Part shown: positions 7,830 to 15,487 of the stretch, one piece after another
Position numbering within the stretch: position 1 is the stretch's first letter
Layout: every line of letters starts with the position of its first letter
Source: Candidatus Monoglobus merdigallinarum
GTDB taxonomy: Bacteria; Bacillota; Clostridia; Monoglobales; Monoglobaceae
Assembly (NCBI GenBank): GCA_019112945.1
Contig: DXIJ01000034.1
Location: 1 to 39,223, forward strand
Reading direction: 5' to 3'
DNA: 39,223 nt
Program-made: the position numbers and the translations under genes
The notes under the pieces: model-generated
Told to the model about the DNA's origin: nothing
What the model saw: the letters and a program-made list of their open reading frames with translations, nothing else
Database searches by the model: none

Positions 7830-8540
7830 ATGGATATTTCATCGGCCCGAAACGCGGGCGAGGCGGAGATAAACCGCGATTATATAGGTATGCTTGAAGA
7901 CAGGGGCTGCGGCTGCTTTGCGGTCTGTGACGGGTCTCCGAGCAGCTTTGCGGCAAGCAACGCCTCCGAAATAGTTATTGACTCGGTCTTAAGTGATTTT
8001 AAAAAGACCTCGGATGTCAGCCGCGAAACCATTGTAAATTATTTTAAAAATGCCGATGAAAAACTGTGGTCGCTCACCCGCGAATCGGGCGGCGGGCTTG
8101 AATACAAGACCTCCGCTGCGGTGCTGCTGACAGACGGCAGCTGTGTTATCTGCGGGCATCTCGGGAACTGCCGCATGTACTATATCGGCGAGAAATATCT
8201 TCAATATATCACTCCCGACCACACACTGGCATACCGCGCGCACTCTGACGGCAAATTCCGCTTCCCCGGCATCAGAAAAAGCCCTGACCGCAGGAAGCTT
8301 ACCGCATACATAGGCGCTGACCCAATGTGTGAGGCGGAAATAATCACTCCTATAGCGGTAAAGGGCGGCGACGGCATTTTACTTTGTACCGATGGATTTT
8401 GGGAAAATATTACCGAAAGACAAGTTGAGAGGACGCTCAGGCATTCAAAGTCCTCCTCGGAGTGGCTCAGAAAAATGCTGAAAATTGTCAGAAAGAACGG
8501 GCCCAAAGACAATTACAGCGCGATAACCATTATTTTTTAA
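7830..8540 (+). CDS. PP2C-type serine/threonine phosphatase, divergent
   Basis: A 236-residue protein with the PPM/PP2C fold. Metal-binding Asp residues are recognisable at D17 (NRDYIG), D34 (FAVCDG), D188 (LLCTDGFWE) and D227 (PKDNYSAI), and TPDHTLA is present. Two usual motifs are altered: the GHGG after the second Asp is missing (here GSPSSF), and the GDSR motif reads GNCRMYYI, so its Asp is Asn. Activity is likely but not certain. The start is ATG 7830 with GGAG at 7820-7823; the frame stays open further upstream through leader sequence. The FHA gene follows after 12 bp. Such phosphatases usually reverse Ser/Thr kinases, but no kinase is encoded here, so the partner kinase lies elsewhere or is absent. 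Confidence 0.82.
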   Translation: MDISSARNAGEAEINRDYIGMLEDRGCGCFAVCDGSPSSFAASNASEIVIDSVLSDFKKTSDVSRETIVNYFKNADEKLWSLTRESGGGLEYKTSAAVLLTDGSCVICGHLGNCRMYYIGEKYLQYITPDHTLAYRAHSDGKFRFPGIRKSPDRRKLTAYIGADPMCEAEIITPIAVKGGDGILLCTDGFWENITERQVERTLRHSKSSSEWLRKMLKIVRKNGPKDNYSAITIIF

Positions 8541-8552
8541 AGGAGACCTGCT

Positions 8553-9173
8553 ATGAATATATTAAATAATGTGCTGCTTGTCGCTGCAGCATTATTTGTA
8601 ATCTCAATGATCTTTATCTGCCTGGGACTGTTTCTGAATCCTAAGCAAAAGACAAAGGCCGCCGAACCTGCCGATACATTTGACGGCTATGATACTGCCG
8701 CGCCGGAACCGCCGTCTGCAGAAGATGAAACCGCCGAGGACGAGACCGCCGAGGACGAAACCGCCGAGGATATTGACGATACCCAAGACGATAATGACAT
8801 AGAGCCGGACGGCGAGGCGGACGAAAACGGCGAGGACAGCGGGGCAGACGATGAGCCGGAAAAAGAACCGGAAAAGCACAGCGGTATAGATGCCGTTATC
8901 ACTATCATTGAAACAGACGAGTCTCTCAGCGTAAATGTTGAGGATGAGATCCTCATTGGGCGCAACCCGCAGTGCGATATCGTTATAAGCCGGCCGATGG
9001 TTTCATCCGTACACTGTGTACTGATGCGCGAGGGTAAAAAGCTTATGGTCGAGGATAACAACTCAACCAACGGCACACTGCTCAACGGTAAGCCGCTGAA
9101 GCATATTATTGAATTAAAAAACAACGATGTGCTGACGCTGGGCGAACCGATGATAAAAATCAACTTCAATTAA
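8553..9173 (+). CDS. membrane-anchored FHA-domain protein
   Basis: A 206-residue protein in three parts. Residues ~6-28 form one membrane helix. Residues ~37-107 are a very acidic, low-complexity linker containing ETAED repeats. Residues ~117-206 are a forkhead-associated domain with all core residues: G136-R137, S151/S152-x-H154, and STNGT (171-175) followed by NG (178-179). FHA domains bind phosphothreonine. The short N-terminus suggests the linker and FHA domain face the cytoplasm. AAGGAG precedes the ATG. With the phosphatase 12 bp upstream it forms a phospho-signalling pair: one removes phosphate, the other reads it at the membrane. The target is unknown. Confidence 0.85.
   Translation: MNILNNVLLVAAALFVISMIFICLGLFLNPKQKTKAAEPADTFDGYDTAAPEPPSAEDETAEDETAEDETAEDIDDTQDDNDIEPDGEADENGEDSGADDEPEKEPEKHSGIDAVITIIETDESLSVNVEDEILIGRNPQCDIVISRPMVSSVHCVLMREGKKLMVEDNNSTNGTLLNGKPLKHIIELKNNDVLTLGEPMIKINFN
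8724..8768 (+). repeat. 15-bp tandem repeat, three copies, inside the FHA gene
   Basis: Three head-to-tail units of GAYGARACCGCCGAG encode DETAE. Units differ only at wobble positions. The repeat lengthens the acidic linker in 5-residue steps without breaking the frame, so copy number could vary between strains. Confidence 0.85.
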
Positions 9174-9187
9174 ACAAATAAAAATAT

Positions 9188-9216
9188 ACAATAGCCGTCT
9201 AAAGTGCGGCTATTGT
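9188..9216. terminator. hairpin after the FHA gene
   Basis: ACAATAGCCG pairs with CGGCTATTGT around a 9-base loop, 14 bp after the stop codon. The following T-run is weak. A-rich sequence on the left makes it potentially active on both strands. Confidence 0.65.
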
Positions 9217-9246
9217 TATCTAATAGACCTTGAAAGGAGTTTTTTT

Positions 9247-10680
9247 ATGGCTAAAGCACTGACTAACGACATGACCGCAGGAAATCCGGTCAGACATATA
9301 ATCAAATTTACTGTCCCTCTGCTTATAGGTAATATTTTCCAGGTACTGTATAACATGGTCGATACTATTATAGTCGGAAGAACCATAAGCGTGGAAGCTC
9401 TGGCGGCGGTCGGAGCCGCGGGCGCGATAATGTTTTTGATTGTAGGCTTTGCTCAGGGGTTTACAAACGGACTGTCTATCATTGTCGCGCAGAGATTCGG
9501 TGCAAACGATATGCCCGGAGTGCGCAGGAGCGTTGGCATGGGAATATATCTGTCTGTTGCGGCATCTATAGTCCTGACGCTCATCAGTATGCTCTCAGCA
9601 CGCACCCTGCTTGAACTTATGAGTACTCCAGATAACATAATCGACGATGCTTACAGCTACATAATCGTAATTTACGCAGGCATTGTGTTCCAGATATTTT
9701 ACAACTACATCTCATGCGTTATACGTGCGCTCGGCGACAGCAAAACGCCGCTTTATTTTCTGCTGATATCGTGTGTAATCAATATAGTGCTTGATCTTGT
9801 GTTCATCATCAACTTCCATATGGGCGTTGCCGGCGCAGGTCTTGCGACAATTATCGCACAGGCGGTCTCGGGAATTCTGTGCCTTTTGTATGTCGCAAAA
9901 AAGTTCCCCCAGCTTCATCTTAAAAAAGAAGATTTCAAGTGGGAGAATAAGTTTGCGCTCAAGCATCTCGGGCTTGCAGTGCCGATGGCTTTCCAAATGT
10001 CCGTTACCGCTATCGGCGTTATGGTAGTGCAGGCGGTGCTCAACTCGTTTGGCTCAACCGTTATAGCCGGTTACACTGCCGCCAACAAGATTGAACAGCT
10101 GATATCGCAGCCTCAGATCTCATTCGGGATGGCCATGGCGACATATGTCGGACAGAATTATGGAGCAATGAACGAAAAACGCATCAAAGAGGGCGTGAGC
10201 AAATGTGCACTGATAGTACTGGGACTGACGCTGGTTATTGTCCTGATAGTTCTGATATTTTCAAGGCCTATAGCAAGCGTATTTCTGGACGCCGGGACCG
10301 ATCCGGCGCTCAGGGACAACGTTATATTCTACACATCCACATACTTTAAGGCCGCTGCCGTTTTCTACTTTGCGCTTGCTCTTTTGTTCGTATACCGAAA
10401 CAGCCTGCAGGACATGGGCAACTCAGGAATAGTTCTGTGCGGAAGCGCAGCAGAGCTTATCGCACGAATTGTGCTGTCTCTGCTCATGGCTCGGACACTG
10501 ACCTACAACTATGGTGAGTTCTACGGATACTTGGGGGTATGTATCGCCGGACCGATCGCATGGCTGTCAGCCTGCACGCTGTTTATGGTTTCATACTTCA
10601 AAAACGTGCACAAGCTGCCCGAAATATTTAAAAAACGCAGTGAATTTAAAGAGCTGGACGCTCGGGCAAGCATAGAATAA
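9247..10680 (+). CDS. MATE family multidrug/sodium antiporter
   Basis: A 477-residue polytopic membrane protein of the MATE family (NorM/DinF-like), with about twelve hydrophobic helices in two similar halves. The N-terminus is typical: [20 protein letters not shown], then [15 protein letters not shown] near residues 36-50. The second half opens with [20 protein letters not shown]. Family members export cationic drugs or metabolites in exchange for Na+ or H+; the substrate cannot be read from sequence. AAAGGAG stands before the ATG. A YeiH-family transporter follows after 23 bp with its own ribosome site, so they probably share a transcript. Confidence 0.93.
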   Translation: MAKALTNDMTAGNPVRHIIKFTVPLLIGNIFQVLYNMVDTIIVGRTISVEALAAVGAAGAIMFLIVGFAQGFTNGLSIIVAQRFGANDMPGVRRSVGMGIYLSVAASIVLTLISMLSARTLLELMSTPDNIIDDAYSYIIVIYAGIVFQIFYNYISCVIRALGDSKTPLYFLLISCVINIVLDLVFIINFHMGVAGAGLATIIAQAVSGILCLLYVAKKFPQLHLKKEDFKWENKFALKHLGLAVPMAFQMSVTAIGVMVVQAVLNSFGSTVIAGYTAANKIEQLISQPQISFGMAMATYVGQNYGAMNEKRIKEGVSKCALIVLGLTLVIVLIVLIFSRPIASVFLDAGTDPALRDNVIFYTSTYFKAAAVFYFALALLFVYRNSLQDMGNSGIVLCGSAAELIARIVLSLLMARTLTYNYGEFYGYLGVCIAGPIAWLSACTLFMVSYFKNVHKLPEIFKKRSEFKELDARASIE

Positions 10681-10703
10681 AACGTTTTAAAGGAGAGGGT
10701 TTT

Positions 10704-11735
10704 ATGAACAAAATCAAAGAGTTACTGCCGGGGCTTATGCTCTGCATCGTCATAGCGGTTCCCTCATACCTGCTGGGAACGCTTCTGCCGGTAATAGGCG
10801 GCCCGGTATTCGGAATAATTATCGGAATGGTGATTGCCTTATTCTATAAAAACAAGGTAAAAACCCAGCCGGGCATTACATACACCTCAAAGAAGATACT
10901 TCAGTATGCCGTAATACTGCTGGGCTTTGGGATGAACCTCAGCAGTATATTAAAAACCGGCGCACAGTCGCTGCCGATTATCGTCTCGACAATATCGATC
11001 GCGCTGATCGTTGCATTCGTGCTGTATAAGCTCATCAAAATCAAGCCGAAGATCGCTGTGCTTATCGGCGTCGGCTCGTCTATATGCGGAGGCTCGGCAA
11101 TAGCCGCGACAGCTCCGGTCGTGGACGCTGAGGACGATGAGATAGCGCAGTCTATCTCTGTAATATTCCTCTTCAATGTGATAGCGGCGCTGATCTTTCC
11201 GACGCTCGGCTCTGCCATAGGACTGTCTAACAATGGTTTTGGTCTGTTTGCCGGAACTGCAATAAACGACACCTCATCAGTCACCGCAGCAGCTGCAGCC
11301 TGGGACGGAATACACGGCAGCAACACGCTTGACACCGCCACTATCGTAAAGCTTACCCGTACGCTTGCCATAATCCCGATCACGCTCGTGCTTGCGCTCT
11401 ACAGAGCCAGAAAGGAAAAGAGCAAGACCAATGTCAGTATAAAAAAGATTTTCCCGTTTTTCGTGCTGTACTTCGTGCTGGCTTCAGTTATAACGACTGT
11501 GTTTTATGCACTGTTCCCCGACGGCTCGGTTCACGCTGCCGGAGAGGGCGTTTTCGCAGCGCTCAAATGGCTCAGCAAGTTCTTTATAATTATGGCAATG
11601 AGCGCTATCGGACTTAACACCGATATTGTCAGGCTTGTAAAATCCGGCGGCAAGCCTATTTTCCTCGGATTGTGCTGCTGGATATCGATCATAGCAGTCA
11701 GCCTTATCATGCAGCGACTTATAGGAATAGTATAA
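10704..11735 (+). CDS. YeiH/UPF0324 family putative anion exporter
   Basis: A 343-residue membrane protein with about ten helices. The family signature [18 protein letters not shown] occurs near residues 122-139, followed by the charged [19 protein letters not shown] and later [14 protein letters not shown]. Members are annotated as putative sulfate or sulfonate-related exporters; in other bacteria one is induced by taurine or sulfite. The substrate here is unproven. AGGAGAGGG precedes the ATG. It is the last gene of the MATE unit; a hairpin follows at 11783. Confidence 0.88.
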   Translation: MNKIKELLPGLMLCIVIAVPSYLLGTLLPVIGGPVFGIIIGMVIALFYKNKVKTQPGITYTSKKILQYAVILLGFGMNLSSILKTGAQSLPIIVSTISIALIVAFVLYKLIKIKPKIAVLIGVGSSICGGSAIAATAPVVDAEDDEIAQSISVIFLFNVIAALIFPTLGSAIGLSNNGFGLFAGTAINDTSSVTAAAAAWDGIHGSNTLDTATIVKLTRTLAIIPITLVLALYRARKEKSKTNVSIKKIFPFFVLYFVLASVITTVFYALFPDGSVHAAGEGVFAALKWLSKFFIIMAMSAIGLNTDIVRLVKSGGKPIFLGLCCWISIIAVSLIMQRLIGIV

Positions 11736-11782
11736 TCATTCATATAATACTTAAGGCGTATTTTTGACCCAACAATGATTTA

Positions 11783-11808
11783 ACAGCCGGACAGGGCTGT
11801 ATCCTTTT
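11783..11808 (+). terminator. probable terminator after the YeiH-family gene
   Basis: ACAGCC pairs with GGCTGT around a six-base loop, then ATCCTTTT. The stem is short but it is the only hairpin after the gene. Confidence 0.5.
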
Positions 11809-11852
11809 GAAACAATTATAATAAATGATTTTTATCTTAAGTTTTATATTGA

Positions 11853-12029
11853 TATCTAAATCTATACTTACAACACTTTGTTAAAGATGTTAATCCAAAC
11901 CTCACCAGGCTTGTGAGCCGCAAAAAGAACAGCTTTACACAGACCGACGTTGAAGCGGATGAATATATGGAAGAGCTGAAAATAATAGTTGACTTTAAAG
12001 AGAAATTAAGATATAATAAAAGCAGATAA
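11853..12029 (+). other. possible remnant of a protein-coding gene
   Basis: An open frame without a start codon or ribosome site runs from after a TGA (11850-11852) to TAA (12027-12029). Its translation, containing SFTQTDVEADEYMEELKI and KEKLRYNKSR, has natural-looking composition and ends as a hydrophilic helix. It could be the tail of a lost gene. The 3' part doubles as the + promoter at 11989-12017, and the last codons belong to a sequence repeated in inverted orientation at 12241-12257. I cannot assign a family. Confidence 0.25.
11989..12017 (+). promoter_or_regulatory. consensus promoter facing the small toxin-like gene
   Basis: TTGACT (11989-11994), 17 bases, TATAAT (12012-12017). Hexamers and spacing are identical to the toxin-like gene's promoter on the opposite strand. 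RNA would start near 12024 and run toward the shared hairpin at 12076-12112. No credible protein lies downstream on this strand, which points to a non-coding RNA. Confidence 0.7.
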
Positions 12030-12118
12030 AAGGTAACCCGAATTATCGGTTATAGCCAAAGAATGAAAATATTTTAATATAGCCGTTGCTTTGACCGAGA
12101 GACGGCTATATTGCTTTT
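12024..12118 (+). ncRNA. candidate antisense RNA (type I antitoxin)
   Basis: Predicted from position only: it starts from the + promoter at 11989-12017 and stops at the hairpin ending in GCTTTT at 12118, about 95 bases. Its 3' end is complementary to the last codons and terminator of the - strand 24-residue peptide gene. It also contains UAACC, able to pair with GGUUA in the toxin leader. A convergent arrangement with a shared terminator is known from the par/Fst and TxpA-RatA systems. Transcription is not shown by sequence alone. Confidence 0.45.
12076..12118. terminator. bidirectional terminator shared by the convergent RNAs
   Basis: An 11-bp perfect stem (AATATAGCCGT with ACGGCTATATT, arms 12076-12086 and 12102-12112). 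GCTTTT follows on the + strand and TAAAATATTTT on the - strand. The stop codon of the small - strand gene lies in one arm. Confidence 0.7.
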
Positions 12119-12180
12119 ATGGATACTATTATGAAGAAAATCACAATAGCAACAATTACTTTAAGTATTGTATTCCACAT
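12106..12180 (-). CDS. 24-residue hydrophobic peptide, candidate type I toxin
   Basis: On the - strand, a full-consensus AAGGAGG (12188-12194) stands 7 bases before ATG 12180. The frame encodes 24 residues beginning MWNTILKVIV and ending FFIIVSIKAI, stop TAG at 12106-12108. It has one Lys at position 7, one uninterrupted hydrophobic stretch able to span a membrane, and a Lys near the C-terminus. It has its own consensus promoter, a ~78-base leader that can hide the ribosome site, a terminator, and a convergent promoter opposite. This combination is typical of type I toxins such as Fst and TxpA, small peptides that disturb the membrane when overproduced. I do not recognise the specific family. 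A non-toxic small membrane protein is the alternative. Confidence 0.7.
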   Translation of the reverse strand: MWNTILKVIVAIVIFFIIVSIKAI

Positions 12181-12181
12181 A

Positions 12182-12232
12182 GGCAATCCTCCTTATCCAT
12201 ATAAGCATTCACCTATATACAGGAGGCTAACC
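12182..12232 (-). promoter_or_regulatory. Shine-Dalgarno-sequestering hairpin in the toxin leader
   Basis: In the - strand RNA, GGUUAGCCUCCU (12232 down to 12221) can pair with AGGAGGAUUGCC (12193 down to 12182): ten of twelve positions pair, including every base of the ribosome site, with a 27-base loop. This would block translation until refolding or processing, as in several type I toxin mRNAs. Confidence 0.6.
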
Positions 12233-12264
12233 GTCCTTCAATTACCTGTTTATCTGCTTAGATA

Positions 12265-12293
12265 ATTATATATTATTCGATGACTTTAGTCAA
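12265..12293 (-). promoter_or_regulatory. consensus promoter of the 24-residue peptide gene
   Basis: On the - strand TTGACT (12288-12293), 17 bases, TATAAT (12265-12270). RNA would begin near 12258, giving a ~78-base leader. The early transcript AGCAGATAAACAGGTAA nearly repeats the start of the opposing RNA. Confidence 0.8.
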
Positions 12294-12312
12294 TTTACAA
12301 TTCTCTTACAAC

Positions 12313-12352
12313 GTAGGAACGTAGGGATTAGGGAATAGGAATTAGGACGTGG
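12313..12352 (+). repeat. TAGG-rich low-complexity tract
   Basis: Six G-runs (GG or GGG) separated by 3-6 bases of A/T-rich sequence (TAGG, TAGGG, TTAGGG, ATAGG, TTAGG, GTGG). It lies just upstream of the toxin-like promoter. It could allow a two-layer G-quadruplex, or be a decayed intergenic repeat. Confidence 0.5.
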
Positions 12353-12400
12353 TGTGTTAGTTCCCGACTATCTTTTTATCACAGCATTGGAACAATCGCA

Positions 12401-12430
12401 AAAAGGCACGCTGCGCAGCGTGCCTTTGTT
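12401..12430 (-). terminator. terminator of the pyr-radC operon
   Basis: A perfect palindrome, AAAGGCACGCTGC with its complement (12402-12427), follows the radC stop by about 70 bp. On the - strand the stem is followed by TTTTTGCG, so it ends the long pyr operon. Its + side (CCTTTGTTT) could also stop transcription from the left. Confidence 0.85.
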
Positions 12431-12496
12431 TAGTTAGGTATACGCAAACCTGCCGATGTTTGGGGCAAGGCCATTACTCAAGGCGTTATATGTAAA

Positions 12497-13183
12497 TCAC
12501 AGGCAATTGCGCTCACGGAAGCTGTAATACCTATCGCCGCTGATTATGATATGGTCAAGAAGCTCGACTCCTAAAAGCTCAAGCGATTCTTTCACTTCTC
12601 TGGTCGCAGTCATATCTACCGCGCTTGGCGATGCGGTCCCACTCGGGTGATTATGTGTCAGCACTACAAACGCCGCATTGTTTATCACAGCACTGCGGGC
12701 AATTCTTACAACATCAATATACGCATCCTCGATAGTTCCCTCGCCGACCTTTTCAAATCTTATCACCTGAAGCTTTCTGTTCAGAAACAGAACATATACG
12801 CGCTCGCTTATGCTGTCGGCAAATAATGAAAACAGATAGGTTTTAAGCGCTTCGATATTTTCCAGTCCGCCGCCGGTTTCGTACATGATTTTGGAGCGCA
12901 TGACAACACCGAGTACAGCCGGGAGACTGTGCAAAAATTCCGCAACCCGCTTGCCGACGCCCTCCACCTCTGTCAGGGTATCAACATCGGCAGTCAGAAC
13001 TCCGTAGATAGAACCGTGTTTCTGAAGCAGCCGGTGAGCGATCTCGTTGGTGTTGCCTCTGTGGATAACTGAAAACAGTATCACCTCAAGCTGTTCGTGC
13101 TCCGGCAGTGCATCAAACGAGCTTTCCTCGATCTTGCGGCGCATTCTGCTCCTATGCCCCTCATGAGTATTCTCACGGCTCAT
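12497..13183 (-). CDS. radC: RadC family JAB-domain protein
   Basis: A 228-residue protein with a helix-hairpin-helix region (VLTADVDTLTEVEGVGKRVA, near 63-82) followed by a JAB/MPN metalloprotease-like domain. The metal motif is LTHNHPSGTASPSAVD, with H177, H179 and D190 as ligands. RadC was once linked to DNA repair but its biochemical role remains unsettled. The ATG at 13183 follows the pyrE stop by one base without a good ribosome site, suggesting coupling to pyrE. It is the last gene before the operon terminator; radC is not normally part of a pyrimidine operon. Confidence 0.9.
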   Translation of the reverse strand: MSRENTHEGHRSRMRRKIEESSFDALPEHEQLEVILFSVIHRGNTNEIAHRLLQKHGSIYGVLTADVDTLTEVEGVGKRVAEFLHSLPAVLGVVMRSKIMYETGGGLENIEALKTYLFSLFADSISERVYVLFLNRKLQVIRFEKVGEGTIEDAYIDVVRIARSAVINNAAFVVLTHNHPSGTASPSAVDMTATREVKESLELLGVELLDHIIISGDRYYSFRERNCL

Positions 13184-13184
13184 G

Positions 13185-13760
13185 CTATTTTATCTTACGG
13201 CTGCCGGGCTTTACAAGCGGCAAACCTGTTTTGCATATCGGGCATTTGTCAGGCTCATACGAAGCGATATCCATTGAAAACGCACTCTTGTACGGAACGC
13301 CAAAGTCTATCTTTCCGCCGGTTCTGTCCACGATAGAACCGATACCGGCTATCTCACCGCCGGCCTCCTTGACGAGTTCCATGACCTCGCGCACGCTTCC
13401 GCCTGTGGTAACAACATCTTCAACTATAAGCACGCGCTGACCCTTTTCTATCTCAAAGCCTCTCCTAAGCGTCATCTTGCCGTTCTCGCGCTCGGCAAAG
13501 ATATTTTTGACGCCAAGCTGCTTTCCGACCTCGTAAGCCATTTGGATAGCACCTATTGCAGGGCCTATGACTAATTCTATATTATCGTCCCTATACTGCG
13601 CCACAAGCTCTCCGCACAGCGGCTCGCTGTATTTTGCGTACTGGAAAATCTTTGCGCACTGCATATATCTGTCACTGTGTCTGCCGGACGTCAGCAGAAA
13701 ATGCCCCTCCAGCAGCACTCCGGCTTCTTTCAGCATATCGATGATCTGTTCATTTGTCAT
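13185..13760 (-). CDS. pyrE: orotate phosphoribosyltransferase
   Basis: Joins orotate to PRPP to make OMP, the fifth step of UMP synthesis. The protein has 191 residues. The PRPP-binding loop is VLIVEDVVTTGGSV (near 108-121), with the two adjacent acidic residues and the TTGG turn. The C-terminus carries a CPICKTG pair of cysteines, seen in the clostridial subtype. GGAGG stands 9 bases before the ATG. It follows pyrD by 31 bp and is the last pyr enzyme gene of the operon. Confidence 0.95.
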   Translation of the reverse strand: MTNEQIIDMLKEAGVLLEGHFLLTSGRHSDRYMQCAKIFQYAKYSEPLCGELVAQYRDDNIELVIGPAIGAIQMAYEVGKQLGVKNIFAERENGKMTLRRGFEIEKGQRVLIVEDVVTTGGSVREVMELVKEAGGEIAGIGSIVDRTGGKIDFGVPYKSAFSMDIASYEPDKCPICKTGLPLVKPGSRKIK

Positions 13761-13791
13761 TTACATTGTCCTCCTCTGGTTATTTTTATTT

Positions 13792-14703
13792 TCAGCCGTT
13801 TAACTCGACTTTTCCGACTATATCCCTGATCGATTTATAACCCTCTTTGTCAAGGTATTCGTTTATTTCGTTTCTGACTCTGATCCAAGCGTAGGGGTCA
13901 ACGATGCCCGCTGTGCCCACCGCCACGGCATCCGCACCGGCAAGGAAAAATTCAATAGCGTCCGCACCGTTCGTTATTCCGCCCATGCCTATTATCGGCA
14001 GCTTTACGGCATTGCGAACCTGGTACACCATTCTGACCGCCACCGGCTTTACGCACGGACCCGAAAGGCCGCCCATGTTGTTATACAGCACAGGTCTTTT
14101 TGTGTGTATATCTATCTTCATACCAAGCAAAGTGTTTATCAGTGAGAGCGCGTCTGCTCCGCCTGCCTCAGCCGCCCTTGCCATCTCGGTTATATCCGTG
14201 ACATTCGGGGACAGTTTGACGATAAGCGGCGCCTTTGCTGCACTTTTAACACGGGATGTTATTTCTTCCACCATTTTGGTATTTGTACCGAACGCCATTC
14301 CGCCCTCCTTTACATTCGGGCAGGATATATTGAGCTCAAACATATCAATCTTATCGCCTAAAATTTCGGCGACCTCGACATAATCATCTATCGTTGAGCC
14401 GCACAGGTTTGCTATGAGCTTTACATCAAACTTTCTGAGCCACGGCAGCTCGTTTTCGATAAAATATTCTGCGCCCGGATTCTGGAGCCCGACGCTGTTT
14501 AAAATTCCTTTTTCGGTCTCCGCTATCCTCGGGGATCTGTTGCCGAGCCGCGGCTTTGCGGACAACGCCTTGAGGCAAACGGCGCCGAGATTTGAGAGGT
14601 CAAAGAACTCTGCATACTCCCTGCCAAAACCGAACGTTCCGGAACCGGTAGTCACCGGATTTTTCCATTCGACACCGGCGATATTTACACTTAAATCAGC
14701 CAT
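13792..14703 (-). CDS. pyrD: dihydroorotate dehydrogenase, catalytic subunit (class 1B)
   Basis: Oxidises dihydroorotate to orotate with FMN. The 303-residue barrel shows VTTGSGTFGFG near the N-terminus, NSVGLQNPG, and the catalytic loop LNISCPNVKEGG, whose Cys marks class 1 enzymes. GMGGITNGADAIEFFLAGA binds the FMN phosphate. pyrK beside it shows this is the NAD-linked 1B form. The start is ATG 14703, with GGAGG 9 bases upstream; an earlier in-frame ATG at 14724 would add MRWRWIL, which is pyrK coding sequence. It overlaps the pyrK end by 8 bp, as expected for subunits of one heterotetramer. Confidence 0.95.
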   Translation of the reverse strand: MADLSVNIAGVEWKNPVTTGSGTFGFGREYAEFFDLSNLGAVCLKALSAKPRLGNRSPRIAETEKGILNSVGLQNPGAEYFIENELPWLRKFDVKLIANLCGSTIDDYVEVAEILGDKIDMFELNISCPNVKEGGMAFGTNTKMVEEITSRVKSAAKAPLIVKLSPNVTDITEMARAAEAGGADALSLINTLLGMKIDIHTKRPVLYNNMGGLSGPCVKPVAVRMVYQVRNAVKLPIIGMGGITNGADAIEFFLAGADAVAVGTAGIVDPYAWIRVRNEINEYLDKEGYKSIRDIVGKVELNG

Positions 14704-15460
14704 CAAAATCCACCTCCAACGCATTAAATACCGGGCCGTCCTTGCACACGCGCTTTCTGCTGCCGTCTGTCATCGTACAGGTGCAGGTAACGCACGCGCC
14801 CACGCCGCAGCCCATTCTCTCCTCAAGCGAGGCTTCGCACGCGATATTGTTCTCGCGGGCGATCTCCGCAACCGCTTTCATCATGGGTTTGGGGCCGCAG
14901 GTATAGATTTTTGATATCTTGCTGCCCATTGACAACGAGTGCTTCAGAATATCCGTAACATTACCCTCAACACCTACGCTTCCGTCATCGCTCGACACAT
15001 ACAGCGAACGCGCCACAACTGAAAACTCACCGGTCAGCAGCATTGAATCTGTATTCCTAAAGCCAAGCATTACAACAGGCTTATCTTTCATTCTTCTTGC
15101 CAGCCCAAGCAGCGGGTATATACCTATCCCACCGCCTATCAGCACGCAGTCTCCCTCCTGCTCCGCTTTTTGCTGATAATCAAAGCCGTTTCCGAGCGGC
15201 CCGAGCACATCCAGCCTTTCGCCGACCTTTGCGCGGGACAGGGCCTTTGTGCCCTCACCCTTTACCTGAAAAATAAAGCGTATCAGGCGGTTATCGATTA
15301 CATCGCAAATACTTATCGGACGTCTTAAATATGAATCTCCTCCGCACAGTATATGCAGAAACTGACCGGGCTTTGCCTTAATCGCCATTTGATGACATTC
15401 TATTGTGTAGTCAAAAACACCCTCTGACGGCTGAGCCTTGCTGATTAACTCACATAACAT
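14696..15460 (-). CDS. pyrK: dihydroorotate dehydrogenase electron transfer subunit
   Basis: Passes electrons from PyrD to NAD+ through FAD and a 2Fe-2S cluster. The 254 residues hold a flavin-binding barrel with YLRRPISICD, an NAD-binding segment (CVLIGGGIGIYPLLGLARR), the TCGPKPMM motif, and a C-terminal cluster site C-GVGA-C-VT-C followed by CX12C. ATG 15460 is chosen because GGAG (15470-15473) lies 9 bases upstream; an in-frame TTG at 15475 would overlap that site. It is 27 bp after pyrF and overlaps pyrD. Confidence 0.94.
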   Translation of the reverse strand: MLCELISKAQPSEGVFDYTIECHQMAIKAKPGQFLHILCGGDSYLRRPISICDVIDNRLIRFIFQVKGEGTKALSRAKVGERLDVLGPLGNGFDYQQKAEQEGDCVLIGGGIGIYPLLGLARRMKDKPVVMLGFRNTDSMLLTGEFSVVARSLYVSSDDGSVGVEGNVTDILKHSLSMGSKISKIYTCGPKPMMKAVAEIARENNIACEASLEERMGCGVGACVTCTCTMTDGSRKRVCKDGPVFNALEVDFDG

Positions 15461-15487
15461 AAGCAAATTCTCCAATCCATTTATTAT

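Noticed and set aside
11805-11830. TTGAAA and TATAAT words near 11807-11825
   Set aside because: The hexamers are only 4 bases apart and no -35 match occurs at 16-18 bases, so this is not a promoter.
12431-12496. Short open stretches between the operon terminator and radC
   Set aside because: They are under 25 codons in any frame, without start signals; taken as untranslated sequence.
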